From the NCBI GenBank assembly GCA_024655905.1, contig JANLFP010000001.1, positions 186,001-250,000 of the forward strand: a DNA stretch of 64,000 nucleotides, in the 5' to 3' direction. The notes under the pieces were generated by a model. It saw only the letters and a list, made by a program, of their open reading frames with translations. It had not been told where the DNA came from and did no database searches. Position numbers and translations under genes: made by a program. Shown here one piece after another: positions 36,001-43,321 of the stretch; positions within the stretch are counted from its first letter, which is position 1, and each line of letters begins with the position of its first letter. The stretch is from Tepidanaerobacteraceae bacterium (GTDB lineage: Bacteria > Bacillota > Thermosediminibacteria > Thermosediminibacterales > Tepidanaerobacteraceae).

Positions 36001-36525
36001 ATTATTTTCATAGCTTCGCTTCAAATAATCCACAGCCCCGTCAATGGCCTTATCTACTTCGCCGTATAGAAAAGAATCCTGCGAAATGTGCCGTTTTGCC
36101 AGCGCCAGCGCTTCCAGCGGGGCTTTCGTCCCGTATTCGTTGGCATACGGTCCAAAACTGCCATCATTATTCTGTGTGCCTAAAATGTAAGTAACCGGAC
36201 TCCTGTCATTGCCCAGAAGATCCGCCTGTCTTTCAATTTCTGCTTTCAGGGACACGCCATCGCGAGTCCACTTGTATGCTGAAAGGTCTTCACCTGCCTT
36301 TGCAAGGGCATAGGCAGCGTAGCCATCGATTTTTTGGGCTGAATTAAACTCATTATTAATAAACATTGCGGCCTTTTCCGCAAGCTCTTTGGTCGTATAG
36401 GAGGAGGTTGCGGCAAACGCTTTAACCCCCGTTCCCATCGATTGACACGCGGACATGCTTATACACATGAAAACAATTATTAAAACAGAAATAAAACGCT
36501 TCACTCCAGAATACCGCATGCACAT
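33046..36525 (-). CDS. S-layer-anchored intrinsic-factor-like protein (alpha/alpha toroid, DUF4430, SLH)
   Basis: 1159 residues. Domains in order: a secretion signal (about 8-27, with a possible lipobox SAC at Cys27 and an AFA site near 38); helical repeats of the prenyltransferase/squalene cyclase type over about 45-620, with recurrent AALGKAGK, ALSYF and NNDGSFG units; DUF4430 at 643-737 (GWMYKVN, IIWWYS); a spacer; a ZU5-like domain at about 850-975; and three SLH domains (about 984-1155) that bind cell-wall polymer. Alpha-barrel plus DUF4430 is the layout of intrinsic factor and transcobalamin. The gene follows a cobalamin riboswitch and precedes an ECF importer, so I infer corrinoid capture at the S-layer. 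An ATG at 36519 is an alternative start. Confidence 0.88.
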   Translation of the reverse strand: MCMRYSGVKRFISVLIIVFMCISMSACQSMGTGVKAFAATSSYTTKELAEKAAMFINNEFNSAQKIDGYAAYALAKAGEDLSAYKWTRDGVSLKAEIERQADLLGNDRSPVTYILGTQNNDGSFGPYANEYGTKAPLEALALAKRHISQDSFLYGEVDKAIDGAVDYLKRSYENNGYDPAAWTFDYRCVEAVALAGEDLDSGEWKKGDRTLKQEVVSFAENAAQNIKSGDTVTLAKNLAALCAVSPDSDMIGQFAQEIKSRANTVSDAVYFGSSLYDDVMVLAALGKAGKLDGIDEQKALNYINGFKHVHKNEWGTPAGCAWGVYFSEEPDLTAQVLTALSYFDGAGVEGSEVYKALRDGFTYLNDIQDSDTAAIYTQFDSTFATAEAVIALDSCGYDYLGTDSEWVRDSKTKTVSLVLMALSQLQDTERMEKLANILKARHSANGFENSVYSDMWAYIALGEAGKIGEISADDVKNYILSKQSKAQDNTAGAWGETFGTFCPDFMSTAQAIRALSYLPGSSSDAQIQAAIQSGLAYMKAQLQPDGSVYTTAPYPDDPVVDTAETIITLAKLGIDPKSWKSSQGKSPVDYMLQNALNSDGSFGSTKNILDAAEALSAFLLLEDESGSGEGGGSTTPVAVEKKIKVYVAVVGKNNELLFGPDSVTLSSDDRWGLTALGALDATGLDYVDSNGFVKSIEGQANSGTNGWMYKVNSSIPSVKASEKSVSDGDKIIWWYSTDYKSSGPSWGSLSSLTTSAVAATTEVPSDLKEQNKELPEKLRASEDALAALGSIEGKLGLKQDDRKPLDDLKGPAVIVQGQRSYADISGFKAQKSMLEENIASVECEVVASNGAVMADAGQEAGLVIPAGALNKDAKIYIQEVGNDALKQGTDESLGKVPQGFKLASGIYDFGPDGTLFKTPVTMTLKVFLPPVAKPENASLSCYDKKTGRWVAVPAVMDLARNVVIARLNHFSKYAVMIKEERKSFSDIGESFGWAKDYVETLAGAGILSGVDGNRFEPSRPVTRAEFVSILQKALGLTRPEQTKTAFADVKEGAWYCDAVLAASAAGIVGGYQDGTFRPNSTITREEISVILSRVLKLSGKEQFDGFKDGDSISSWSKSAVFSAAEKGLLKGYEDGTFRPKNTVSRAECAVMIYRMLDMK

Positions 36526-36683
36526 TCATCCTTTCAAAAATTCTTCATCCCCCAAAGTTAATAAACCTTCACCGGAATACGGCAATTCCCCAAATAATAA
36601 AGGCCTTATCCTCCCCCTTCCCCTATATCTTCTCAGGATGGGCAAGAATAAAGCCTTTTGCCGCAGTTCGTTTTTAAGAAATT

Positions 36684-36713
36684 AAAAACCCCGCTCTCCA
36701 GAAAAGGCAGGGT
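36684..36713 (-). terminator. Riboswitch-linked terminator before the SLH gene
   Basis: On the minus strand ACCCTGCC and GAGCGGGGT form an imperfect stem followed by TTTTT, between the second cobalamin aptamer and the SLH gene. It is the probable expression platform. The 158 bases from here to the start codon hold only the ribosome-binding region and nothing else I recognise. Confidence 0.65.
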
Positions 36714-36757
36714 AGACCGCTTCCCCATCCTGCGTAGGGAGCCACAGCGCTTTTGCC

Positions 36758-36893
36758 GGCCAAAGGTCTCCTGGCTGAGGTTCACAGCTTCCCCACGCCT
36801 TCCCGAATTTTTCGGTGGCATCATGTGGGGTCGCTCCCCTTCACAGTGGCGCGACCGCGCCGGAATTTCACCGGCTTCCCTTTCGGCCTGCAG
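36758..36893 (-). promoter_or_regulatory. Cobalamin riboswitch of the corrinoid uptake operon
   Basis: The minus strand shows AAAGGGAA, GGTGAAATTCCGG, GCGGTCGCGCCACTGT and AGCCAGGAGACC in order, with GGCC arms closing the element. It is shorter than the copy near 28.8 kb but keeps the B12-box core. B12 binding should terminate transcription of the capture and uptake genes. Confidence 0.93.
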
Positions 36894-36925
36894 CAATATT
36901 AAATTCAACAACGAATTCTTTTTTA

Positions 36926-36954
36926 ATAATAATTGAAAAATTATAATATGTCAA
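36926..36954 (-). promoter_or_regulatory. Promoter of the corrinoid uptake operon
   Basis: TTGACA (36949-36954) and TATTAT (36926-36931) are 17 bases apart on the minus strand, about 30 bases before the riboswitch. Confidence 0.72.
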
Positions 36955-37033
36955 GAACCGGCAATCAGCATTTACACCTCGATTCGGCGCTTGAATCGCG
37001 GCCCATAGGCATAAAAAGCTTGCCCGCTTTCGG

Positions 37034-38404
37034 TTAATCCATGCCGCTTGTTTTTTCAATAAAATGCCGAAGGCAAATTCCCGCCATTTCCTCATCTTGC
37101 TTCGTAACCGACTGGGGATAATACCTTGCCCTGATGTACGCCTCTGTCATACAGCGAATCGGCGCACTGAACTTTTCCCCGTATGTGTTTATAATACATA
37201 AAGCAAATTCCATGGGCGTCTGCGCAGGTTCCCTGACGCAGCCTTTTTGCTTCACTTCTCTCAACAGATTCACATAGAGTTTCCGCACCCTGGTCGCCGG
37301 AGCATCGGAAAACTCAACTGTTTCTTTTTTCTTCCGGCGCATTCGCATTAAGCGCCTTATTGATTCAATAACGCTCTTTTTCGCATTTTGCCACTCGAAT
37401 ACCGATTCCCTTATTTCCTCCACATCTTCTGTCCCGCCCGGCTGAAGTTTTCGCAAAACCATCAGCAGGACCGCGGCAAATGCAGCTGCTACGGCTATCA
37501 GAATCATGACTTTAAAAAAAGATGTCACAGCGGGAGGCAGGCCCCTATACTCCGCGTGAGCAAATATTGAATCGCCGCCGGGATTCCCTGCGACAGGCTC
37601 CGGCTCCTTTAACCTTGCAAATCTTTTCAAAATATTGACAATAAAGCCTAAAACATATATTATGGGAGCCACCACAGGCGTTATTATTTTTATGAAGATA
37701 TCGATAAAGGGGTTGTAAAAATGCTTTATCATGTTAAATAAATTTTTAGGATAGAGTGGATTATACGCCGAAAAAATCAGACCGGCTCCGGCGGACAGCA
37801 GAATCGAAACTGCAACAGATAGCCGGATCCATCTCTTTCTCATAGAACCCGCATAATGTTCCGGCATTGTGGAATTTATCCGTTCCACATTATAGAAGGC
37901 AAGTATAATCAGAGAAAGAATAATATACATAAAAAGAACCGGCAACAATTCCTCGAACAGTCTCGCGCTTTTGACAAAAAATGATAACAATATAAGAAGC
38001 GCAGTATAAATCTTCAGTCTGTTCAACACGTCGTAATGTTCTATCCTTCGATTGACGGAAGCGCCGCAAACAAACGACAGGTAAACCGTCACAAGCCACA
38101 TAAAGCGCGAAAAATCAAATTCAAATGAATGTGCGGGGAGCATGCCGTACAGAGCAAGAACCAGAATGCATAAGAAAAATGCAAGCCGTCGTTGAATTGA
38201 CCCCGTCAGCTTCGAATGTATATGTTCAAACAGCCTGCCCGCAATTATCAAAGCCGCAATTTCCCAGGGTTTCAGCAAAAACGCCTTGCTTAAAGACCCA
38301 CAATAGCCCAGCATTATGATTCCCATGCGCAAAAGAGAGTAGCCCAACCCCAGTATGAAAAGCTGTTTTATTATATTAAACCAGTCTAATTTGCTCCATC
38401 TCAC
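37034..38404 (-). CDS. Multi-pass membrane protein with DUF4129 domain
   Basis: About 456 residues from a GTG at 38404, eight bases after GAGGAGGG and inside the end of the DUF58 gene. Eight or so membrane segments fill the first 230 residues. A loop and another helix (about 310-335) lead to a cytoplasmic DUF4129-like C-terminus with VRKLYVNLLREVKQKGC, TPMEFA and YIRARYYPQSV. In related clusters this tail belongs to a TgpA-type transglutaminase; here no transglutaminase domain is present. It lies in a MoxR-DUF58 operon, whose molecular role is poorly defined and may be envelope or protease assembly. Confidence 0.72.
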   Translation of the reverse strand: MRWSKLDWFNIIKQLFILGLGYSLLRMGIIMLGYCGSLSKAFLLKPWEIAALIIAGRLFEHIHSKLTGSIQRRLAFFLCILVLALYGMLPAHSFEFDFSRFMWLVTVYLSFVCGASVNRRIEHYDVLNRLKIYTALLILLSFFVKSARLFEELLPVLFMYIILSLIILAFYNVERINSTMPEHYAGSMRKRWIRLSVAVSILLSAGAGLIFSAYNPLYPKNLFNMIKHFYNPFIDIFIKIITPVVAPIIYVLGFIVNILKRFARLKEPEPVAGNPGGDSIFAHAEYRGLPPAVTSFFKVMILIAVAAAFAAVLLMVLRKLQPGGTEDVEEIRESVFEWQNAKKSVIESIRRLMRMRRKKKETVEFSDAPATRVRKLYVNLLREVKQKGCVREPAQTPMEFALCIINTYGEKFSAPIRCMTEAYIRARYYPQSVTKQDEEMAGICLRHFIEKTSGMD

Positions 38405-39545
38405 GCCAGTTTCCCTCCTCTGCAACCCTGTAGGTTTTAATTCTTTCAAATGCTTTTACATTGCCACCTTTATCGCCCGTCAAAATTAGAGCAATCTCAA
38501 AACCCTTCAACGACATGACTTTCAGCAATTCCGACATGCGGTCATTTAAATATGGGGTTATGAAAATTATCTTCTCATCGCGTTTTAATCTCGAGTATGC
38601 TTTAAACATCACGTCTTCAACAGCAATCATGCTGAAAGGATGCATGCGGGCGAGGCTTTCCAGAATTGCTTTCAGATGGGATATGCCCCTCCCGTAGGGA
38701 ATGCAGGTGGTAAGTTCGGTATCCATATTTTCGGACATTACTCTGGCGTTGCTGAGAAACATGACCTCAAACCCTTCCGATACAGCCTTATTTACAACCG
38801 AAGCTGCGGTCATTATGGAAAGCTCCAGCAGGTTTATATCTATCCCTTCCCATGGAAACTGATACGTATTTATATTAAAAAATACCGCGGCCTTCCGATC
38901 GAAACTTGCGTCATACTCCCTTACTATCAATCTTGCCGTTCTTGCGGAAGCTTTCCAGTCAATGCTCTTTATACTGTCTCCCGGCACATAATCCCTCGTT
39001 CCGGATACATTGCATGAATCTTTGAACACAAAACTTTTTTTGATGAGGCTTCCCGCCGGGCTGTAATTTTCGCCGCTTTCCGTCTGCACATCCACTATGC
39101 GGGGATAGACCACGAGCTTTGCCGGCATTTTATTTATCATGCTTTTGGTTGCAAAACCAAAAATGTCTCCGGATAAAATCCTGGTGGGACCGAAGAAATA
39201 ATATCCCCTATTTTCGCACAATATCGGATATTTTCTGGTTATTTTCTCATACCACATCGCCGAAAAAAGCGCCGAAAGCATCCGCCTCTTCACCTTGTAA
39301 TGAGCCGAAGGCCTGCCCTTTAAAAACCCTACATCCGAGGGCACCTCCGTTTCAATCATAAGCCACGGCAGCGGGAGCAGCTTGTTGTTGGTTATCTCCT
39401 GAGCATACTCCAGTCGTTCGCCAAAAAAAGCGCACTCCCTGCTCAAGCGGTGGGAGAAATTTAATCCCGCAAAGCTGCAGCGGCCCCACAGGAGTGAAAC
39501 TCCTACCACCAGCAATACCGATATTAGAATCAAGACCCCCAGCAT
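38376..39545 (-). CDS. DUF58 domain protein
   Basis: 389 residues from the ATG at 39545, one base after the moxR stop codon. Two N-terminal hydrophobic stretches precede an extracytoplasmic or cytoplasmic beta region, then the DUF58 core with DYVPGDSIKSIDWKASA and LIVREYD, and a von Willebrand-like fold after it. DUF58 proteins almost always accompany MoxR ATPases, which may act on them as chaperones. It overlaps the DUF4129 gene by 29 bases. Function beyond that association is unknown. Confidence 0.85.
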   Translation of the reverse strand: MLGVLILISVLLVVGVSLLWGRCSFAGLNFSHRLSRECAFFGERLEYAQEITNNKLLPLPWLMIETEVPSDVGFLKGRPSAHYKVKRRMLSALFSAMWYEKITRKYPILCENRGYYFFGPTRILSGDIFGFATKSMINKMPAKLVVYPRIVDVQTESGENYSPAGSLIKKSFVFKDSCNVSGTRDYVPGDSIKSIDWKASARTARLIVREYDASFDRKAAVFFNINTYQFPWEGIDINLLELSIMTAASVVNKAVSEGFEVMFLSNARVMSENMDTELTTCIPYGRGISHLKAILESLARMHPFSMIAVEDVMFKAYSRLKRDEKIIFITPYLNDRMSELLKVMSLKGFEIALILTGDKGGNVKAFERIKTYRVAEEGNWREMEQIRLV

Positions 39546-39546
39546 A

Positions 39547-40512
39547 TTACCTGCCCCATTCCTCCAGATTTTCCACCGGAACCGGCACTTTTTCCAGTAT
39601 TTCCGCAATTACCTGTTCAGGCCTTACATCCTCCAGCAGATTTCTGGATGTCAGGACTATGCGGTGGCTCAATATGGGCACTGCCAGATCTTTTATATCA
39701 TCCGGAACCACATAAGTTCTCCCTCTCAGGGCGGCCAGAGCTTTCGCACTTTTGTAAAGATAAAGCGAAGCCCTGGGGCTTGCGCCCAATCTTGACGAAG
39801 CATGAGACCTGGTCTCCCGCACAATGTTCAAAAGGTAATCTTCCACAGCCCTATCCATATAGATTTCATTTATAAGGTTTTGCATCTCTAAAATATCTTC
39901 TCTATCAACAGCAGGCCCAATCTCGTGCAGGGGATTTTTTTCTCCAAAATGATGTATAATCTCCCGCTCTTCTTCCATCGACGGATATCCCATATCGATT
40001 CTCATAAGAAACCTGTCCATCTGGGCTTCCGGCAGCGGAAAGGTTCCCTCCATTTCAATGGGGTTCTGGGTGGCTATGACCATAAAAGGCATTTCCAGCC
40101 TCCTCGTAACCCCCTCAACGGTGAACTGCTTTTCTTCCATGGCCTCCAGCAGGCTTGACTGAGTTTTGGGCGTGGCCCTGTTTATTTCATCGGCCAGCAG
40201 GATATTTGCCATGATGGGGCCCGGCCTGAATTCAAACTCAGCCTCCTTTTGATTATAGACATTAACCCCCAGCACATCGGAAGGCATGAGGTCCGGCGTA
40301 AATTGAATCCTTCCGAATTTTAAATCCAGACACCTGGATATTGTTTTGGCCATCATGGTCTTGCCAACGCCGGGCACATCCTCCAGCAGTATGTGCCCTC
40401 CTGCCAGCAGGGCCGTCAATATAAAATCCAGTGTCCTTTCCCTCCCCACCATAACAGCAGCCGCATTTTGCCTGATGCGGCCGATTTTCTCCGAGAAATC
40501 CGCAAAATCCAT
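39547..40512 (-). CDS. MoxR-family AAA+ ATPase
   Basis: 321 residues. AAA+ ATPase with Walker A PGVGKT (47-52), Walker B LLADEINRA (Asp108, Glu109), FTPDLMPSDVLG and ATQNPIEMEGTFPLPEAQMDRF, all standard for MoxR. MoxR proteins remodel or assemble partner proteins, often the DUF58 and von Willebrand proteins encoded beside them. ATG 40512 follows TGGAGG. The 150 bases upstream show no clear terminator after the dynamin gene, so some read-through from the fluoride-controlled operon is possible. Confidence 0.92.
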   Translation of the reverse strand: MDFADFSEKIGRIRQNAAAVMVGRERTLDFILTALLAGGHILLEDVPGVGKTMMAKTISRCLDLKFGRIQFTPDLMPSDVLGVNVYNQKEAEFEFRPGPIMANILLADEINRATPKTQSSLLEAMEEKQFTVEGVTRRLEMPFMVIATQNPIEMEGTFPLPEAQMDRFLMRIDMGYPSMEEEREIIHHFGEKNPLHEIGPAVDREDILEMQNLINEIYMDRAVEDYLLNIVRETRSHASSRLGASPRASLYLYKSAKALAALRGRTYVVPDDIKDLAVPILSHRIVLTSRNLLEDVRPEQVIAEILEKVPVPVENLEEWGR

Positions 40513-40662
40513 TATAAAACCTCCATAAAATTTTCATTTCTATGCACTTAAAATTAAAACCTCCTGTAATGCCAATAGATTATTAAACTATTTCTCAAGC
40601 AGCGCCTTCCGATAGACGCCTCCCATAACATCATTTCTACCTATAATCTGCCAAACCGAAGC

Positions 40663-42426
40663 TTATGGAAGGCTCAAATTATGAATCTCATTTACTTTCA
40701 TCTCCAGCTCCCTTATTTTGGAAGATATCATTTTCAACATTTCAACCTTATCCCGGCCGGCCGTTTCTCCCTGCCGCCTCATATCCGCGGCTTTTTCCAC
40801 GGATGTCAGTATGTTCTGTTTTGTTTCCATCAGCATATCTTTCAAATAAGCGGCATAGTTTTTGAAGGTTTTTTCCATTCTCTGCGAAATATCGTATCTC
40901 ACCCTGCCGCACTGCCTGTCGAATTGCTGCTGAAGCCACTTTTTCATGTGGCCCAGGACAATTTTTTTTGCAATAAAACCCGGCAGAAAAGGAGCGGCTG
41001 AAAGGGGTGTAGGCACCAGAAAATGCTTTTCAGGTTCCATATTATAGTAAAAATAGCCCGCCTGCTTAAAACCTTTGATATGCCTGAAACCTTCATACTT
41101 GATTTCAAATATATCCGCAGTCAAATTCTGCAAATCACAAATGATTGATTCCATTTTTTTTGCAAGCTTTCCTGTAATCTTTTCGGAAATTTCGGCCAGG
41201 TACCTGATTTCTTTATTTTTCCAGTCATCAATTACATTCAAGGTCTCCTCGGTAATGTATTCTCTTGATTTTTCTATGAGTTCGCCGGTGGATAGATACA
41301 TATTTTCAACAAAATATTTTTCCAGAGCGGATTCCAATCCTTTGTAGTTGTCGTTCATGAAATCCTCATAATCCCTTTGGAACCTTGCGAATACCTCTTT
41401 TGTCTCCCCTTCAAACACAAACAATATGTCTTTTTCTTCTTCCTCCAAACTTTGAATTTTTTCCTTCAATATGGAAATTTTCCCGTCCAGCTCTTCCAAG
41501 GGGGTGGTTAAAGCCTTCATTTCAAGGTCGCAGGCAAATTTCAATTGCGAAATTATTCTTTTTGCCGCCATGCGGACCGATTCCAGTAATGCATCTTTTT
41601 TCTCAAAAGAAATAAAATCTTCCAGATCGTTTATGAATTCCTGAATGCCGCTTTTTTCCCACCCGGATGCGTCGTTTTCCAGGGCAGCCTCCAGAGCCGT
41701 TTTGGCGGAAATCGAATATATTTTAATATTTTCTTTTTCCAGTTCTTTCTCCAGAATACCTTTCGCAAATTCCAGCGCTTCGCTTATATCTTGTTTTTCT
41801 GCATAGTCCACCTTGTTCAACAGGAAAAATATCCTTACGGCCTTTTTGTTCACCTCTTTTAAAAACTCCAGTTCATTTTTAGCAACCGGCGAATCTATGG
41901 TGAACAAAAAAATTGCGGCATCCAGTTTCGGCAAAAATTCGTACGTGGCATCCGTATTGTGCTGGAATACCGAACCCACTCCGGGAGTGTCTATGAGGAT
42001 TATGCCGTCTTTTAGAAAATCCGAAGGGTATTCTACGACAACCTGCCTTACTCCCTTCTCATTATTGGGGTTGCCTTTTTCAGTGACATAACCGTCCAGC
42101 ATTTCAAGGGGAATCTGGCTTTCCTTGCCATCGTTGAATTCTACGGTTATCTTCAACCTCTCGCCGTATTTTATAAGTGTAACTATTGAAGTTAAAGGCA
42201 CGATTGCAGTGGGAACGATCCTTGCTTTCAACAATGCATTTATAAAGGTGGATTTGCCTCTTTTAAATTGGCCTACTACAGCCAGATTAAACCGGTTTTG
42301 AACCAATTTTTGTATTTCATACTCTATTTCATCCTGCAGCTTATCAGCAATATTGATCGAAAGGCCCTTTATTTCCTTTAAACAATGGATCAATATGTCT
42401 TTTTTGATATAAAAATCCGCCTTCAT
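40663..42426 (-). CDS. Dynamin-family GTPase
   Basis: 587 residues from the ATG at 42426, nine bases after GAGGTG. The large GTPase domain keeps G1 GQFKRGKST (52-60), G3 DTPGVG (Asp146) and G4 NKVD (204-207). It is followed by long coiled helical stretches (about 290-470) and an amphipathic PLSAAPFLPGFIAKKIVLG segment (about 500) that could enter membranes. Bacterial dynamin-like proteins remodel or repair membranes. It is the second gene of a leftward operon whose leader is a fluoride riboswitch, 46 bases after a small protein of unknown function. A membrane role under fluoride stress is an inference. Confidence 0.87.
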   Translation of the reverse strand: MKADFYIKKDILIHCLKEIKGLSINIADKLQDEIEYEIQKLVQNRFNLAVVGQFKRGKSTFINALLKARIVPTAIVPLTSIVTLIKYGERLKITVEFNDGKESQIPLEMLDGYVTEKGNPNNEKGVRQVVVEYPSDFLKDGIILIDTPGVGSVFQHNTDATYEFLPKLDAAIFLFTIDSPVAKNELEFLKEVNKKAVRIFFLLNKVDYAEKQDISEALEFAKGILEKELEKENIKIYSISAKTALEAALENDASGWEKSGIQEFINDLEDFISFEKKDALLESVRMAAKRIISQLKFACDLEMKALTTPLEELDGKISILKEKIQSLEEEEKDILFVFEGETKEVFARFQRDYEDFMNDNYKGLESALEKYFVENMYLSTGELIEKSREYITEETLNVIDDWKNKEIRYLAEISEKITGKLAKKMESIICDLQNLTADIFEIKYEGFRHIKGFKQAGYFYYNMEPEKHFLVPTPLSAAPFLPGFIAKKIVLGHMKKWLQQQFDRQCGRVRYDISQRMEKTFKNYAAYLKDMLMETKQNILTSVEKAADMRRQGETAGRDKVEMLKMISSKIRELEMKVNEIHNLSLP

Positions 42427-42472
42427 TTTTTCACGCACCTCTTTTCCCGTTTACATCATAATTATGAAATGG

Positions 42473-42760
42473 TTAGAAATCCAGGATTTTCCCGTCAATC
42501 CCCATGTATTTGCGGCACATTTTCAGCACAACGTCGGGGTCTCCTTTGATATAAAAAATAAGTTCATCATCTTTTCTATATCCCGTCACCATATATCTTT
42601 TTTCAGATTCAAACGGTATCTCAAAAACGCGCTCGAAACCTTCTCTGATTTCTTCTACAGACACCCCGTTTTTCATCAAAACTATCCTGCCGTTTTTTAT
42701 GACTCTGACAGGGTTTTCTCCTGTGCTGTCCATATTCTTCGATAATCGGCCTATTTTCAT
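42473..42760 (-). CDS. Small protein of unknown function, first gene of fluoride-switch operon
   Basis: 95 residues from the ATG at 42760, six bases after AAGGGATG; an ATG three codons upstream sits inside that site. It is soluble and charged, with KNGRIVLMKNGVSVEEI and a GYRKDDELIFYIKGDPDVV region that may form strands, and one Cys (CRKYMG). I recognise no family. It stands between a minus-strand fluoride riboswitch and the dynamin-like gene, so it should be induced by fluoride and may partner the GTPase. Confidence 0.7.
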   Translation of the reverse strand: MKIGRLSKNMDSTGENPVRVIKNGRIVLMKNGVSVEEIREGFERVFEIPFESEKRYMVTGYRKDDELIFYIKGDPDVVLKMCRKYMGIDGKILDF

Positions 42761-42884
42761 GAAATTCATCCCTTACGGAACATTCTTCTATACTAAAAGA
42801 GCAAAATTAAAACCACCGCCAGTATTGCACATAGAAAACCAAAGCAAAATGGTGCACTGGGATTCTATCATTCCAAGCCCTCCC

Positions 42885-42926
42885 AAAAAAATTATGGCTC
42901 CTACCAAAATCGGTTTTGGTAGGAGC
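42885..42926 (-). terminator. Terminator of fluoride riboswitch A
   Basis: A perfect 13-bp stem (42897-42909 with 42914-42926, loop TCGG) is followed on the minus strand by ATAATTTTTTT. Its 5' arm (GCTCCTACC) is also the 3' edge of the fluoride aptamer, so ligand binding and termination exclude each other. Confidence 0.9.
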
Positions 42927-42965
42927 TATTAGCCCTGCGGCACTAAAGCGAGCTCCATCGCTTGC
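42918..42965 (-). promoter_or_regulatory. Fluoride riboswitch A (small protein and dynamin operon)
   Basis: On the minus strand: AAGCGATGGAGCTCGCTT, a short P3 region, then GCTAATAGCTCCTACC. This is the crcB/fluoride aptamer pattern (GATGG..C in P1, then GCTAATG.CTCCTAC), with A for the usual G before CTCC. Fluoride should block the terminator and turn on the 95-residue protein and the dynamin GTPase. It is divergent from copy B, 127 bases away. Confidence 0.88.
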
Positions 42966-43046
42966 ATTATTATATATTTTACCATGCTAACAAAATTTAA
43001 GCATATATTTTTGGATTTGTCAAATTGAAATAATTTTTTTTTGACA

Positions 43047-43075
43047 TTGATATTTTGATTTTTCCTGTATATAAT
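43047..43075 (+). promoter_or_regulatory. Promoter before fluoride riboswitch B
   Basis: TTGATA (43047-43052) and TATAAT (43070-43075) are 17 bases apart, 18 bases before the aptamer. A TTGACA at 43041 has a poorer 23-base spacing. Confidence 0.7.
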
Positions 43076-43092
43076 ATATCTAAATTATGAAA

Positions 43093-43140
43093 TGCGGTGA
43101 TGGAGCTCACCATAAAAGCAGAATGCTGATGGCTCCTGCT
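43093..43140 (+). promoter_or_regulatory. Fluoride riboswitch B (MutS-like operon)
   Basis: GCGGTGATGGAGCTCACC, then GCAGAATGCTGATGGCTCCTGC: a close match to the fluoride (crcB) aptamer with all conserved blocks. It precedes a terminator and the two MutS-like genes. Part of the 560-base gene-free region 42761-43321, which otherwise holds copy A, the promoters and a 140-base leader. Confidence 0.93.
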
Positions 43141-43179
43141 GTAATGAGTATTATCATTAGGGCAGGAGCCTTAATTTTT
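43131..43179 (+). terminator. Terminator of fluoride riboswitch B
   Basis: GGCTCCTGC pairs with GCAGGAGCC, with a second inner stem TAATGA with TCATTA, followed by TTAATTTTT. The 5' arm is shared with the aptamer, as expected for transcription control. Confidence 0.9.
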
Positions 43180-43321
43180 ACTTGGAAGCGTAATGCGGCG
43201 ATAGCCTTTACAAAAGCGCGCTCTTTAGCATCGGATGAATTTTAGGAGAAGGGTTTCATGCATTTGCATGCCGGGTTCTGTCGCAGACTATAGAAAGGTT
43301 TGAATAGAGAGGTGTTTTTCT

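Noticed and set aside
43041-43075. Promoter with TTGACA at 43041 as the -35 box
   Set aside because: The 23-base spacing to TATAAT is too long; TTGATA at 43047 gives 17.
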